Assembly: GCF_013179805.1 (NCBI RefSeq) | Contig: NZ_SRRZ01000084.1 | Span: forward strand, 1 to 32,735 | Direction: 5' to 3' | DNA length: 32,735 bases | Source of the DNA: Microcoleus asticus IPMA8 | GTDB lineage: Bacteria > Cyanobacteriota > Cyanobacteriia > Cyanobacteriales > Microcoleaceae | Part shown: positions 17,183 to 25,137 of the stretch, piece after piece | How the letters are laid out: each line of letters starts with the position of its first letter | Position numbering within the stretch: the stretch's first letter is position 1 | Notes under the pieces: model-generated | Told to the model about the DNA's origin: nothing | The model's database searches: none | What the model saw: only the letters and a program-made list of their open reading frames with translations | Position numbers and translations under genes: made by a program

Positions 17183-18193
17183 ATGACAACTTATAATAAC
17201 TTTCTAGATTGGTGCAAACACAAAGAAACTATTTCTCCCAACGCCAAACATACGGTAGAAATACTGTTGCAAATATCAGATACTTCTGAGTGCGATCGAG
17301 CCAACGAGCTGCTTTCTAATACAACAGAACTTAACCTCAAAAATCTTCAAATTACCGATATCAGTCCCCTCTCATCTTTCGCTCAACTGACTAATCTTAT
17401 CCTCGGCAGCAATCAAATATCTAACCTCGCTCCCCTACAATCTTTAACCAATCTGAAAACTCTGGTTGTGGATGTCAATCAAATATCAGATATCAGTCCG
17501 CTTTCATCTCTAATAAATTTGAGTATACTCGTTCTCGATACCAATCAAATCTCAGACATCAGTCCCCTAGCAGCTCTAACTAATCTTACCGCACTTGTCT
17601 TGTTTGACAACAAAATTTCTGACATCACTCCGGTGCAAGCTTTAACGAACTTAAATGCGCTGATCCTCTACAACAATCAAATTTCAGATATCGCTCCTCT
17701 GAGAAGTTTGACTGCACTCGATACACTCTACCTTTATAATAATAAAATATCAGATATCACCCCGCTAGCTTCCTTAAAAAATCTCAAGACGCTGTTTCTA
17801 TTCGGCAATGAAATATCTGACCTTACTCCGCTGGCATCGCTAACTAACTTAAATAAATTGGTTTTATTCCAAAATAAAATTTCAGATATTAGTCCTTTGA
17901 CATCGCTAACTAATTTAATTGAACTCAACCTCGGTAACAATCAAATATCAGACATCAGTCCGCTGAAATCTTTAACTAATTTGACTGAACTTTATCTGTT
18001 CAACAATCCAATTTCCGATAGCAGCGCGCTACAAGCTTTAAATAACTTATTTTTACTAGACTTGTACAACAATCAAATCTCTGATATCAGTTCCCTGCAA
18101 TCTTTGCAAAAGTTAACTACGCTAGACTTGCGCGGGAATCCGATTGTTAATAAAATTTGCCCTGTCAATCCTGAATCTATATGTCGGTTTTAA
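17183..18193 (+). CDS. Leucine-rich-repeat protein of the SDS22/internalin-like type
   Basis: A 336-residue protein. A helical N-terminal cap (MTTYNNFLDWCKHKE, then KHTVEILLQISDTSECDRAN) precedes about twelve 22-residue repeats of the form LTxLxLxxNQISDISPLxSLTN, and a cysteine-containing C-terminal cap (GNPIVNKICPVNPESICRF). The repeats form a solenoid expected to bind other proteins. No signal peptide or membrane segment is seen, so it is probably cytosolic. The ATG at 17183 is chosen because relatives start at this cap; an in-frame ATG at 17111 would add 24 residues without a clear ribosome binding site. The repeat class differs from the 23-residue LRRs at 9837-10913, so the two genes are not recent duplicates. 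Confidence 0.83.
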   Translation: MTTYNNFLDWCKHKETISPNAKHTVEILLQISDTSECDRANELLSNTTELNLKNLQITDISPLSSFAQLTNLILGSNQISNLAPLQSLTNLKTLVVDVNQISDISPLSSLINLSILVLDTNQISDISPLAALTNLTALVLFDNKISDITPVQALTNLNALILYNNQISDIAPLRSLTALDTLYLYNNKISDITPLASLKNLKTLFLFGNEISDLTPLASLTNLNKLVLFQNKISDISPLTSLTNLIELNLGNNQISDISPLKSLTNLTELYLFNNPISDSSALQALNNLFLLDLYNNQISDISSLQSLQKLTTLDLRGNPIVNKICPVNPESICRF

Positions 18194-18228
18194 TTCTTAA
18201 GGTCGAGGCAAGATGGCAGTTTATAGAG

Positions 18229-18234
18229 TATAAT
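18229..18234 (+). promoter_or_regulatory. Consensus -10 box TATAAT for the 31-aa gene
   Basis: A perfect TATAAT lies 28 bases before the ATG at 18262, predicting a leader of about 20 bases. The -35 region about 17 bases upstream (around 18206) is poor, so the promoter may be weak or activator-dependent. Confidence 0.5.
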
Positions 18235-18261
18235 ATCAAAGGTCAATATCAGGAGAATGTG

Positions 18262-18357
18262 ATGAGCGGACACGATGCTTTAATGTTAGGATTGCTGCTG
18301 TTGCCAGGTTTGGCTTTGTCGATCGCAATTATGGGCGCTTTTGCCGCTGGTGGATAA
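18262..18357 (+). CDS. 31-residue single-pass membrane mini-protein
   Basis: ATG at 18262 is preceded by AGGAGA at 18251-18256, five bases away, and by a consensus TATAAT. The peptide starts MSGHDALMLG, continues LLLLPGLALSIAIMGAF and ends AAGG: a polar N-terminus followed by one hydrophobic helix of about 20 residues with a proline near its middle. Size and topology recall the tiny subunits of photosystems, the cytochrome b6f complex and NDH-1, but I could not match it to PsaI/J/M, PsbI-Z, PetG/L/M/N or Ycf12 from memory. It sits between the LRR gene and the convergent CrtISO-like gene, with a hairpin just downstream. It is real-looking but unassigned. Confidence 0.65.
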   Translation: MSGHDALMLGLLLLPGLALSIAIMGAFAAGG

Positions 18358-18409
18358 TCAGTTTTTAGGACTCATCAGCGCCCCAGAAAGCAGTTTACTG
18401 GTTACGAGA

Positions 18410-18464
18410 GGGCGGGTCGATCTATTTTTTGAATTGCCGAAAATATCTTTGGCAAAACCCGCCC
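18410..18464. terminator. Nested inverted repeat between convergent genes
   Basis: GGGCGGGT (18410-18417) pairs with ACCCGCCC (18457-18464), and inside it TTGCC (18434-18438) pairs with GGCAA (18451-18455). It lies between the 31-aa gene and the CrtISO-like stop at 18480, so it probably ends transcription from either direction. The same GGG(A/C)GGGT...ACCCG(C/T)CC architecture recurs at 25062-25118, so it may also be a dispersed repeat. Confidence 0.5.
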
Positions 18465-18479
18465 GCTTCCTCTACCAAT

Positions 18480-19979
18480 TTACAAAAATTGTGCTGTCAC
18501 ATCGGAATTTACCAAAGTATTCGCGCACAAAATACCCGATGCTGCGACGGCGGGAACGCCAATTCCCGGCATGGTGCTGTCTCCCACCCGATACAAGCCT
18601 TTGATTGGTGTTTGCGGCCCGGGAAATGTGCCTTTTCCGGCGGCGATTGCAGGCCCGTAAGTTCCTTGATATCGGCGCAAAAATCGGGCGTGGGTTAGCG
18701 GTGTGCCGATCGACTCTAAGACTATCCGCGATCGCAAATCCGGTATAATTTTTTCTAAAGCTTGAAACAGAGATTGCGATCGCTCTTGCTTTTTCTGCTG
18801 ATACAATTCGCCATATTCCCAACTTTCGTAAGGTTCCAATGTATAAGCGTGAACGGCGTGATGTCCGGGCGGCGCGAGAGTTGCATCCCACACTGTAGGA
18901 ATCGAAATCATGCAAGTATTTCCGGGTACTGTAATGTCAATCTTGCTGTCGTGAACGACGACGTGGTGGCCGGTCAAACCTTCGAGTCCTTCAGCTTTAA
19001 TTCCTAAATGCAGGTGCATGAAACTATCTACTGCTGGCATCGACAAGGAGGTTTTTCGGTAGCTTTCCGGTAAATCTTCAGGGCGCAGTAACTTTGTATA
19101 AGTATCCCAGACGGTGGCATTGGAAATAACAATTGGGGCGCGGATACTTTCGCCATTTTGCAAGCGAACACCGGTGGTTTTGCCGGATTCAACTAATATT
19201 TGCTCGACGGGAGTTCCCAGGCGCAACTTTCCTCCCCAGCGCTGCAAGCCTCTGACTAAAGCATCGACGATCGCACCGCTGCCACCTACAGGATATTCGA
19301 TCGCACAGCGCGATCGTTCACCAATCATAAAAGCTATTTCCGGCGCGACAGTTCCGTGCGCTTTCAAACCCGACAGCAAAAAGCACTCCAAATCAATCAA
19401 ACGCCGCACCCAAGGGTCGCGCACGTCCCGATCCATCAAGGAACCTGCTGAACCCGCGATCGCACCTACTAGCGGTAACAGCTTCAGCAAAGCAGGCGAG
19501 TACCGAGACAGCAAAACAGGTATTAACTGCCAGTCGGATCTCAGCGCTAAAGCCGGAATTCCACGCAAAGCCTCATACAAAACTAATAAATTTTGTTGAA
19601 ATTGCTGCAATTCTACAGCACCTTGCGGTGCGAACTTAGCTACAGCATCTAAGTAACTTCTCGCATCAGCATAAACCGGTAAACTTCCCTCAGGAAAATG
19701 GTAATGCCCCAGCGGATCGTAGGAAATTGCTGCGATCGATTCCTCTAAAACATCAAAAACTTGCCGCAAAGGATTAAACGAATGCGGGTCAGTCAAACCG
19801 CAATAAAAAGAAGGCCCCGAATCAAAGTGAAATCCCCGGCGAGAAAAGCTGTGAGCTGCCCCGCCCGCTATGGTGTGGCTCTCGCATACGATAACCCGCT
19901 TGCCGTAGCGAGCTAGCATCGAGCCGGCGACTAAGCCGCCAATACCGCTGCCAATTACGATCGCATCAAAGTCTTGCAT
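18480..19979 (-). CDS. CrtISO-like FAD-dependent carotenoid oxidoreductase/isomerase
   Basis: A 499-residue flavoprotein of the phytoene-desaturase/CrtISO/retinol-saturase superfamily. The N-terminal dinucleotide-binding motif is IVIGSGIGGLVAGSMLARYGKRVIV (about 7-31), followed by GGAAHSFSRRGFHFDSGPS. A central region holds YPVGGSGAIVDALVRGLQRWGG and a second FAD segment, and the C-terminal signature is GLYRVGDSTMPGIGVPAVAASGI. Length matches CrtISO (about 500). Several residues differ from the CrtH I remember, so this may be a paralogue with another substrate. Carotene isomerisation or desaturation is the family-level guess. It diverges from the 20050 gene across 70 bases. ATG 19979 places the GxGxxG loop at the usual distance. 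Confidence 0.82.
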   Translation of the reverse strand: MQDFDAIVIGSGIGGLVAGSMLARYGKRVIVCESHTIAGGAAHSFSRRGFHFDSGPSFYCGLTDPHSFNPLRQVFDVLEESIAAISYDPLGHYHFPEGSLPVYADARSYLDAVAKFAPQGAVELQQFQQNLLVLYEALRGIPALALRSDWQLIPVLLSRYSPALLKLLPLVGAIAGSAGSLMDRDVRDPWVRRLIDLECFLLSGLKAHGTVAPEIAFMIGERSRCAIEYPVGGSGAIVDALVRGLQRWGGKLRLGTPVEQILVESGKTTGVRLQNGESIRAPIVISNATVWDTYTKLLRPEDLPESYRKTSLSMPAVDSFMHLHLGIKAEGLEGLTGHHVVVHDSKIDITVPGNTCMISIPTVWDATLAPPGHHAVHAYTLEPYESWEYGELYQQKKQERSQSLFQALEKIIPDLRSRIVLESIGTPLTHARFLRRYQGTYGPAIAAGKGTFPGPQTPIKGLYRVGDSTMPGIGVPAVAASGILCANTLVNSDVTAQFL

Positions 19980-20049
19980 TTATCAAATGTGGTATGATCT
20001 TATTATTTATCGTTGACTGTTGACAGGGTATTTTTATGGGAGGAAAACT

Positions 20050-21732
20050 ATGAAAGCTTTATCTATTTTAGATGAAGTTGTTCGCGAATTAGAACAAGAC
20101 GTCAATCTCTCGCGCATTAAAAAAATAATATTTTTTGCTTGTAAAGAGTCTTGGGAAAACGATCCGGCCCAACTCGCCAGCGCCGAGATCAGAATTTTAA
20201 TCGAAGAACTGTGCGCCAAATACAGCAGGTTAGAAGATATTGAAGCAGTTTTAAATAGTATAGTTTCTAAGGTAAATAAAAAAACCGAGTATGCTTTAGT
20301 ATCCGACCTCATAATCTGTCAGCTTAGCAGGCTGTATGAATTTGAAGACTTCACCAAATTAGAAACAAACATATCTAGTTTTGGCGGTCAGGAAGCTCCC
20401 GCATTTGAAGAGCACTTTAGTTTGGAAGTATCAAGCAGCGAAGAAAGGGCAAGAAACCCCGGGAATTTATTTGATGTCAGACAAAAGATTTTGCAGCAAA
20501 CAAATCCGCTGAGGGCGAAAATCCTAATTTTTTCTAGTCTTTATCACCAGTTTACTTTTAGCGATCGCGACTGGCTGCTGCTGAAAACTCAAGAACTTGA
20601 CAATCTGCTGCGACAACTGTTTAATGTCTGCGGTAGCCTAGCCGAACTCGAATCTCAGTTGTACACAACTGCTAGCAATCTCGACAACAGAGATGAAAAC
20701 GACCAAGCTGCGAGCGTAATCATCAAAGCGATGAATCCTTGTTACGCAACAATGCAACAGGAAGAACCTCATGAAGCCGAATCTTCAGCTAGCGAAGGTT
20801 ACGATCAGACACATTTAAACAACAGTGTTTATGAAGAGAGCGAGCTGGTGGACAGGCGCACCGATTATTTTGATCCAGGCGAGATTACTCACATCCTTCA
20901 AGCTGCTCCAGCTCACTATCATTATGACCCCCAAAAGAGTTACTTAGTGCCGGGCACGGCAGAAAATGTACAGTTTAAAGAGCCCGAAACCAGCAATAAT
21001 TATGCTACCCATTTCAGACAGGAAATGGTAGAAACATTCCCAGTTGCAGAAATGCCGACTATTATCGAAATTTTAGAACCTGCGGCTCCTGTTATTATAA
21101 ATATTAGCGATTCCATCAAACGCAAGTTGGAATTGGAAGAAGAAATGACAGAATTAGTCAGTCAAAGTGCTAACTCCGCAACAGCGCAAATAGAAAATAT
21201 CTTCACCCAGTTAGAAGCTGCTTTGAACGGAAAATTTTCTACGGGAAGTGCAGAAGATCGTTTGTACTGGAAATATAAAAATCTCAGAGAGTATGTAGGA
21301 AAAGTTCAGAAGTTTACCGATAAGATGCTGGAAATTTTGATCGAATTGGAGTCAAAAGAAAGCGGGAAATATCCTTCTGAAATTCCAGAAAAAAGGGCGG
21401 ACAATATTTCCGAAATACCGCCGGAAATCTCTAGCCATAAAGCAAATCAGTATCAGCTTCTGGAAATGGCAAAACAAGGTAAACCAAAGGCGATCGCCCA
21501 ATTGATCGATCAATTGCTACAGCCTAAGGGAATTACGGCTACAGCGGGCTTTAAAGACGGTTGGCTCCACGTCATTCTGGATTCTGCTGAAGTACCAAAC
21601 CAACAGGCTACAGCTACCTACCTTCACAAAAAACTGTGTACTTTAAAGTCAAAATATCTTACTCATGTAAAAATTCACGGGCGACAGTTAGGCAGCAAAA
21701 CAGTCTCTTGGACTCAAGAGTTTGTGAATTAA
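20050..21732 (+). CDS. Large hypothetical protein with a recurrent cyanobacterial C-terminal domain
   Basis: A 560-residue protein, probably cytosolic. Start ATG 20050 has GGGAGG 7 bases upstream; the TTG at 20020 is discarded. The N-terminal 110 residues are helical and charged. A second helical block spans about 145-240, a low-complexity acidic linker about 240-360, and a coiled region about 360-440. The last 80 residues (MAKQGKPKAIAQLIDQLLQP to GSKTVSWTQEFVN) resemble a small alpha/beta domain that I recall at the ends of many unrelated-looking cyanobacterial proteins, usually next to kinases or repeat proteins. Function is unknown; a scaffold or signalling adaptor is a guess. It heads the same-strand series with the pentapeptide protein and kinase. 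Confidence 0.7.
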   Translation: MKALSILDEVVRELEQDVNLSRIKKIIFFACKESWENDPAQLASAEIRILIEELCAKYSRLEDIEAVLNSIVSKVNKKTEYALVSDLIICQLSRLYEFEDFTKLETNISSFGGQEAPAFEEHFSLEVSSSEERARNPGNLFDVRQKILQQTNPLRAKILIFSSLYHQFTFSDRDWLLLKTQELDNLLRQLFNVCGSLAELESQLYTTASNLDNRDENDQAASVIIKAMNPCYATMQQEEPHEAESSASEGYDQTHLNNSVYEESELVDRRTDYFDPGEITHILQAAPAHYHYDPQKSYLVPGTAENVQFKEPETSNNYATHFRQEMVETFPVAEMPTIIEILEPAAPVIINISDSIKRKLELEEEMTELVSQSANSATAQIENIFTQLEAALNGKFSTGSAEDRLYWKYKNLREYVGKVQKFTDKMLEILIELESKESGKYPSEIPEKRADNISEIPPEISSHKANQYQLLEMAKQGKPKAIAQLIDQLLQPKGITATAGFKDGWLHVILDSAEVPNQQATATYLHKKLCTLKSKYLTHVKIHGRQLGSKTVSWTQEFVN

Positions 21733-21746
21733 ACTCATTAAATGCT

Positions 21747-21890
21747 CAGACTCAAGTATGGGGCTGGGGCTACACAAACTAAGTCCGCCTGCGTCAACTG
21801 AAATTCAAGAAATTTCATCAAATTTATCAGACTCAAGTCTGGGGCTACAAAAACTAAGTCCGCCTGCGCGAACTGAAATTTAAGCAGTCT
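21747..21890. repeat. Tandem pair of about 81-bp cyanobacterial repeats
   Basis: Copies begin at 21747 and 21828 with CAGACTCAAGT. Both carry GGGGCTACA, then AAACTAAGTCCGCCTGCG, then AACTGAAATT. They fill almost the whole gap before the pentapeptide gene, and I recall the sequence as a common dispersed repeat of Oscillatoria-type genomes. Transcription through it could form structured RNA. Confidence 0.7.
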
Positions 21891-21930
21891 AGAAATAGCA
21901 AATTGTACCTAATTAACAATAAAAACAAAT

Positions 21931-22926
21931 ATGAATGCCAGCGAAATTTTAAGACGATATACATCAGGAGAACTAGATTTTCAAGGTATGAATCTCAGAG
22001 GGGTATACCTGAGCGGTGCCGATTTAATTGGCGTCAATTTAAGCAGTGCTGACCTCTGGGGTGCTAACTTAGCGATGTCGTACCTGAGCAGAATTAACCT
22101 TCAGCGCGCCAATTTAACTAATGCAAAGTTGTCCGGTGCTAACTTAAATCAGGCTAACTTGAGCGGAGCAAATTTGTCCGATGCCGACTTCCACGGAGCA
22201 ACTTTGCAAGGTGCAGACTTTCGCAAAGCCAACATCTCTTTGGCAGTTTTTATCGATGCAAATTTGAGCGATGTAGATATGCGAGGTGTCAATTTGCAAG
22301 GTGCAGATTTGCGCGGTGCGTGCTTGCGGGGTGCAAATTTGCGGAAGGAACTGCGGATTTTTGAGGGTGCAAATTTGCGGGGTGCAAATTTGCAAGGTGC
22401 AGATTTGCGGGGCGTCAATTTGCAAGGTGCAGATTTGACTAAAGCTAATCTCAGTCACGCGAATTTGACTGAAGCATTTCTGGGAGAAGCAAATCTGACT
22501 CAGGCGAATTTGAGCGAAGCTATTTTAGAGGGAATATTTTTGACTGAAGCAACTTTGGTAGAAACAAATTTTTCTTGGGCTGTAATGACAAATGCTAAGT
22601 TGGAAAGAGCTGTGTTACTTGATGCTGAATTGGCAGGCGCTAACTTGCGGGGTGCATTTCTTACTGATGTTAAGTTGAGCAATGCTAATTTAATTATGGC
22701 TGACTTGAGTCGAGCTAATTTGGTGCGGGCAGATTTGAGTCGAGCTAATTTTAATCAGGCAAATTTGAGTGAAGCTGATATGACAGATGCTTACCTGGCT
22801 AAAACAGATTTGCGGGATGCAATTTTGCACCGCACAACTTTGATTAGGGCAGATTTGAGCACTGCTAATTTAGCAGGTGTTCAGTGGCGCGGTACAATTA
22901 TGCCGAATGGAGAAATTCACCTCTAA
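21931..22926 (+). CDS. Pentapeptide-repeat protein
   Basis: A 331-residue protein made almost entirely of A(D/N)LxX pentapeptides from about residue 17 to 320, predicted to fold as a right-handed quadrilateral beta-helix of about 14-15 coils. A short helical N-cap (MNASEILRRYTSGELDFQGM) precedes it. One irregularity, RKELRIFEG (about 139-147), interrupts the regular phase and would form a loop. There is no signal peptide, so it is probably cytosolic. Such proteins are abundant in cyanobacteria and mostly lack a known role. Location just before a membrane kinase gene suggests a scaffold or substrate, which is inference. ATG 21931 has only a weak ribosome binding site. Confidence 0.9.
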   Translation: MNASEILRRYTSGELDFQGMNLRGVYLSGADLIGVNLSSADLWGANLAMSYLSRINLQRANLTNAKLSGANLNQANLSGANLSDADFHGATLQGADFRKANISLAVFIDANLSDVDMRGVNLQGADLRGACLRGANLRKELRIFEGANLRGANLQGADLRGVNLQGADLTKANLSHANLTEAFLGEANLTQANLSEAILEGIFLTEATLVETNFSWAVMTNAKLERAVLLDAELAGANLRGAFLTDVKLSNANLIMADLSRANLVRADLSRANFNQANLSEADMTDAYLAKTDLRDAILHRTTLIRADLSTANLAGVQWRGTIMPNGEIHL

Positions 22927-23019
22927 CTACTTGTACTAGCAATTGAAAGCTTTCGGCAAAATAGTTAATTTAATTAATATTTAAGGCAATTTCTTAGAAT
23001 AAAAAAATAGGAGAATGCT

Positions 23020-24351
23020 GTGTTAAATCCAGGAAAAATTTTACAAGAACGTTATCAATTGCAACAGCGTTTAGGACGCACAGCGGTCGGTCATCAAACT
23101 TGGCTAGCAGTAGATTTAGAGTCTCAAGAACCGGTGACACTGAAAATGTTAGCTTTTAGCCCGGAAATGCAGTGGGAAGAACTCAAGCTTTTTGAAAGAG
23201 AAGCACAAGTTTTGCAGGCGCTAAATCATCCCCGCATTCCTTGCTATCGAGATTATTTTTCCCTGGAGCGGGAAGCGGGAGCAGGATTGCCTTGGTTTGG
23301 GTTAGTGCAAGATTATATTCCTGGATTTTCACTTCAGGAATTATTAGAAAACGGTCAGGGTTTTTCCGAAAATAAAGTACGTAAAATTGCCACTGAAGTG
23401 CTGGAAATTTTAATTTATTTGCATGAATTAAGCCCCCCGGTTTTGCACCGAGATATTAAGCCGAGCAATTTAATTTTGGGGGAAGATCAGCACGTTTATC
23501 TAGTAGATTTTGGCGCTGTGCAAGCTCAAGCAGCGGTGACAGGTGTAACGTTTACAGTGGTAGGAACGAGTGGCTATGCACCGTTAGAACAGTTTTGGGG
23601 GCGGGCGGTGGCGGCTTCGGATTTGTATGCTTTGGGAGCTACTTTAATTCATTTGTTAACGGGGGCGACTCCTGCGGATTTGCCACAGAAAGATTCTCGG
23701 ATTCAGTTTAGCGATCGCGTGAGTGTGAATCCTAGTTTGGTAAGCTGGATTGAGAAGATGACGGAAATCGGGTTAGAAAAGCGTTTCAGCAAGGCTAGAG
23801 AGGCTTTAGCAGCTTTGAAATCGGGAAACATACAAGGGGCCAATCTTCAAATTACCACTGTTAGGAAAATTGCTAAACCGCCTCACAGTCTCATTCAAGT
23901 TAGCAAATCAGCGACGGAGTTAAACATTAAAATTCCGTCTACTTTAGTCAGCCAGCCTTTTTTAGGTGCTTGTATAGGAATATTAATTATACTGCTATTT
24001 GTGCCGATGATGTTATTAGTTTGGAAAGTAAATTCCCTTATGGGATTAGGATTGTTTACGATTATAGCAAGTATCTTAGTTAAGATGTTGGGCAATGGTA
24101 ATAAAATTACATTTAACCGGAACTACTTTAAAGTGGAACATCAGATATTTGGTAGGAGTTATTTACAACAAACTGGGGAAATTTCGGAAATTTTGGGTAC
24201 TTTTATATATGCCCTGGCTGAGGGAAATCAAATCAGGATTCGTTCAGGTAACGATATGGGAACTTACTTTTATATTTTAGCAAAAAATTTACAAGAGGTT
24301 GAGGCGGCTTGGTTAGCGCAAGAAATTCAAGATTGGTTAAATTTAAGATAA
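23020..24351 (+). CDS. Serine/threonine protein kinase with C-terminal membrane segments
   Basis: A 443-residue Hanks-type kinase. GTG 23020 is the start, with TAGGAG 7 bases upstream. The kinase domain (about 10-265) has a poor glycine loop (LGRTAVGHQTW), the ATP lysine in VTLKML (Lys42), catalytic HRDIKPSN (143-150), DFGAVQ (163-168) and GTSGYAPLEQ. Catalytic residues are intact despite the loop. Two hydrophobic segments at about 313-335 and 341-357 anchor it, leaving a C-terminal beta-rich domain of about 85 residues with no recognised family; both ends may face the cytoplasm. It is 93 bases after the pentapeptide gene and just ahead of a 5-TM protein gene, so the three may be co-transcribed. 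Confidence 0.88.
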   Translation: MLNPGKILQERYQLQQRLGRTAVGHQTWLAVDLESQEPVTLKMLAFSPEMQWEELKLFEREAQVLQALNHPRIPCYRDYFSLEREAGAGLPWFGLVQDYIPGFSLQELLENGQGFSENKVRKIATEVLEILIYLHELSPPVLHRDIKPSNLILGEDQHVYLVDFGAVQAQAAVTGVTFTVVGTSGYAPLEQFWGRAVAASDLYALGATLIHLLTGATPADLPQKDSRIQFSDRVSVNPSLVSWIEKMTEIGLEKRFSKAREALAALKSGNIQGANLQITTVRKIAKPPHSLIQVSKSATELNIKIPSTLVSQPFLGACIGILIILLFVPMMLLVWKVNSLMGLGLFTIIASILVKMLGNGNKITFNRNYFKVEHQIFGRSYLQQTGEISEILGTFIYALAEGNQIRIRSGNDMGTYFYILAKNLQEVEAAWLAQEIQDWLNLR

Positions 24352-24415
24352 GTAAATTTAGTAAAAAACTGCGATCGCTCAATGATGAGAATACTTGAGG
24401 CACTCAAATTAGATT

Positions 24416-24949
24416 ATGGCAAATTATAGGATTGTTTTTTTGCTAAATACTTTAGCTGTCTTGCTGGTAGGGGTGGTAAGTTTTGCCCTAAATTGGTTTG
24501 GTTCTTCGGTAAAAGGGTTATTCTCTCCGCCTTGTCTTGCGACATATCCGGGGGCGGGTTTCTTTTTTCTGATGTTCCAAATGTTGTTTTATTTTTCAGT
24601 AATGGTGTGTGTTTTTAGCTTTGGTTTGCTAAGAACTACTCAACCGAGTCGTCCTGAAAATCAGTTTATTTTAGGTTCAGCGATAGTTACGGGATTTTTC
24701 CTATTTAATGAAGTTTTTCGCACCCATGTTCACCTCGGACGCGCTGGATTCCCTAAAGTTACAATAGTTATTATGTACGCTGTTGCTGCGGCAGTTTATG
24801 GATTAACTTTTAGGAGGCAAATAAAATCAACGCCATACTTTTTGTTAGTACGTGGCGTTGGTTTATTATTTTGGGCATTTTTCGCGGAAGCATTGCCCTT
24901 GAAAGATGAGACAATTTTCAGCTTGCTTGAGGGTATCCCAAGTTGTTAA
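24416..24949 (+). CDS. Hypothetical integral membrane protein (177 aa)
   Basis: About five hydrophobic segments (near residues 5-27, 47-70, 84-100, 114-130 and 143-160) with short loops. The first loop has FSPPCLATYPGAG, and an HVHLGRAG motif lies between segments 3 and 4. I do not recognise the family. It begins 64 bases after the membrane kinase on the same strand and may share its transcript. The HVH motif could suggest metal or cofactor contact but is too small to rely on. Start ATG 24416 directly precedes the first membrane helix. Confidence 0.65.
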   Translation: MANYRIVFLLNTLAVLLVGVVSFALNWFGSSVKGLFSPPCLATYPGAGFFFLMFQMLFYFSVMVCVFSFGLLRTTQPSRPENQFILGSAIVTGFFLFNEVFRTHVHLGRAGFPKVTIVIMYAVAAAVYGLTFRRQIKSTPYFLLVRGVGLLFWAFFAEALPLKDETIFSLLEGIPSC

Positions 24950-25061
24950 GTGGGGTGAATATTGCGCTTTATTTTTGGTTCGTTTGTAAGGGTTTAATAC
25001 TGCAATCGCTCAATTTTTCTAACAATAGATCCCTCTCGAACTAACTAAGTTTAATTAGAGC

Positions 25062-25118
25062 GGGACGGGTTTAGGAGATCGTTAGTTTTAGACATAGACA
25101 GTTGGTAAAACCCGTCCC
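25062..25118. terminator. Inverted repeat between convergent genes
   Basis: GGGACGGGTTT (25062-25072) is complementary to AAACCCGTCCC (25108-25118). It lies between the 5-TM protein gene and the ureC stop codon, well placed to end both. It resembles the 18410-18464 structure. Confidence 0.5.
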
Positions 25119-25137
25119 TAGATGATTGTAGAATCGG

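Noticed and set aside
18341..18915. Plus and minus frames of 87-147 residues around the end of the CrtISO-like gene
   Set aside because: They overlap the CrtISO-like coding sequence in other frames and show no motif of their own.
22144..22458. Repetitive minus-strand frames opposite the pentapeptide gene
   Set aside because: Antisense shadows of the 15-base pentapeptide periodicity.
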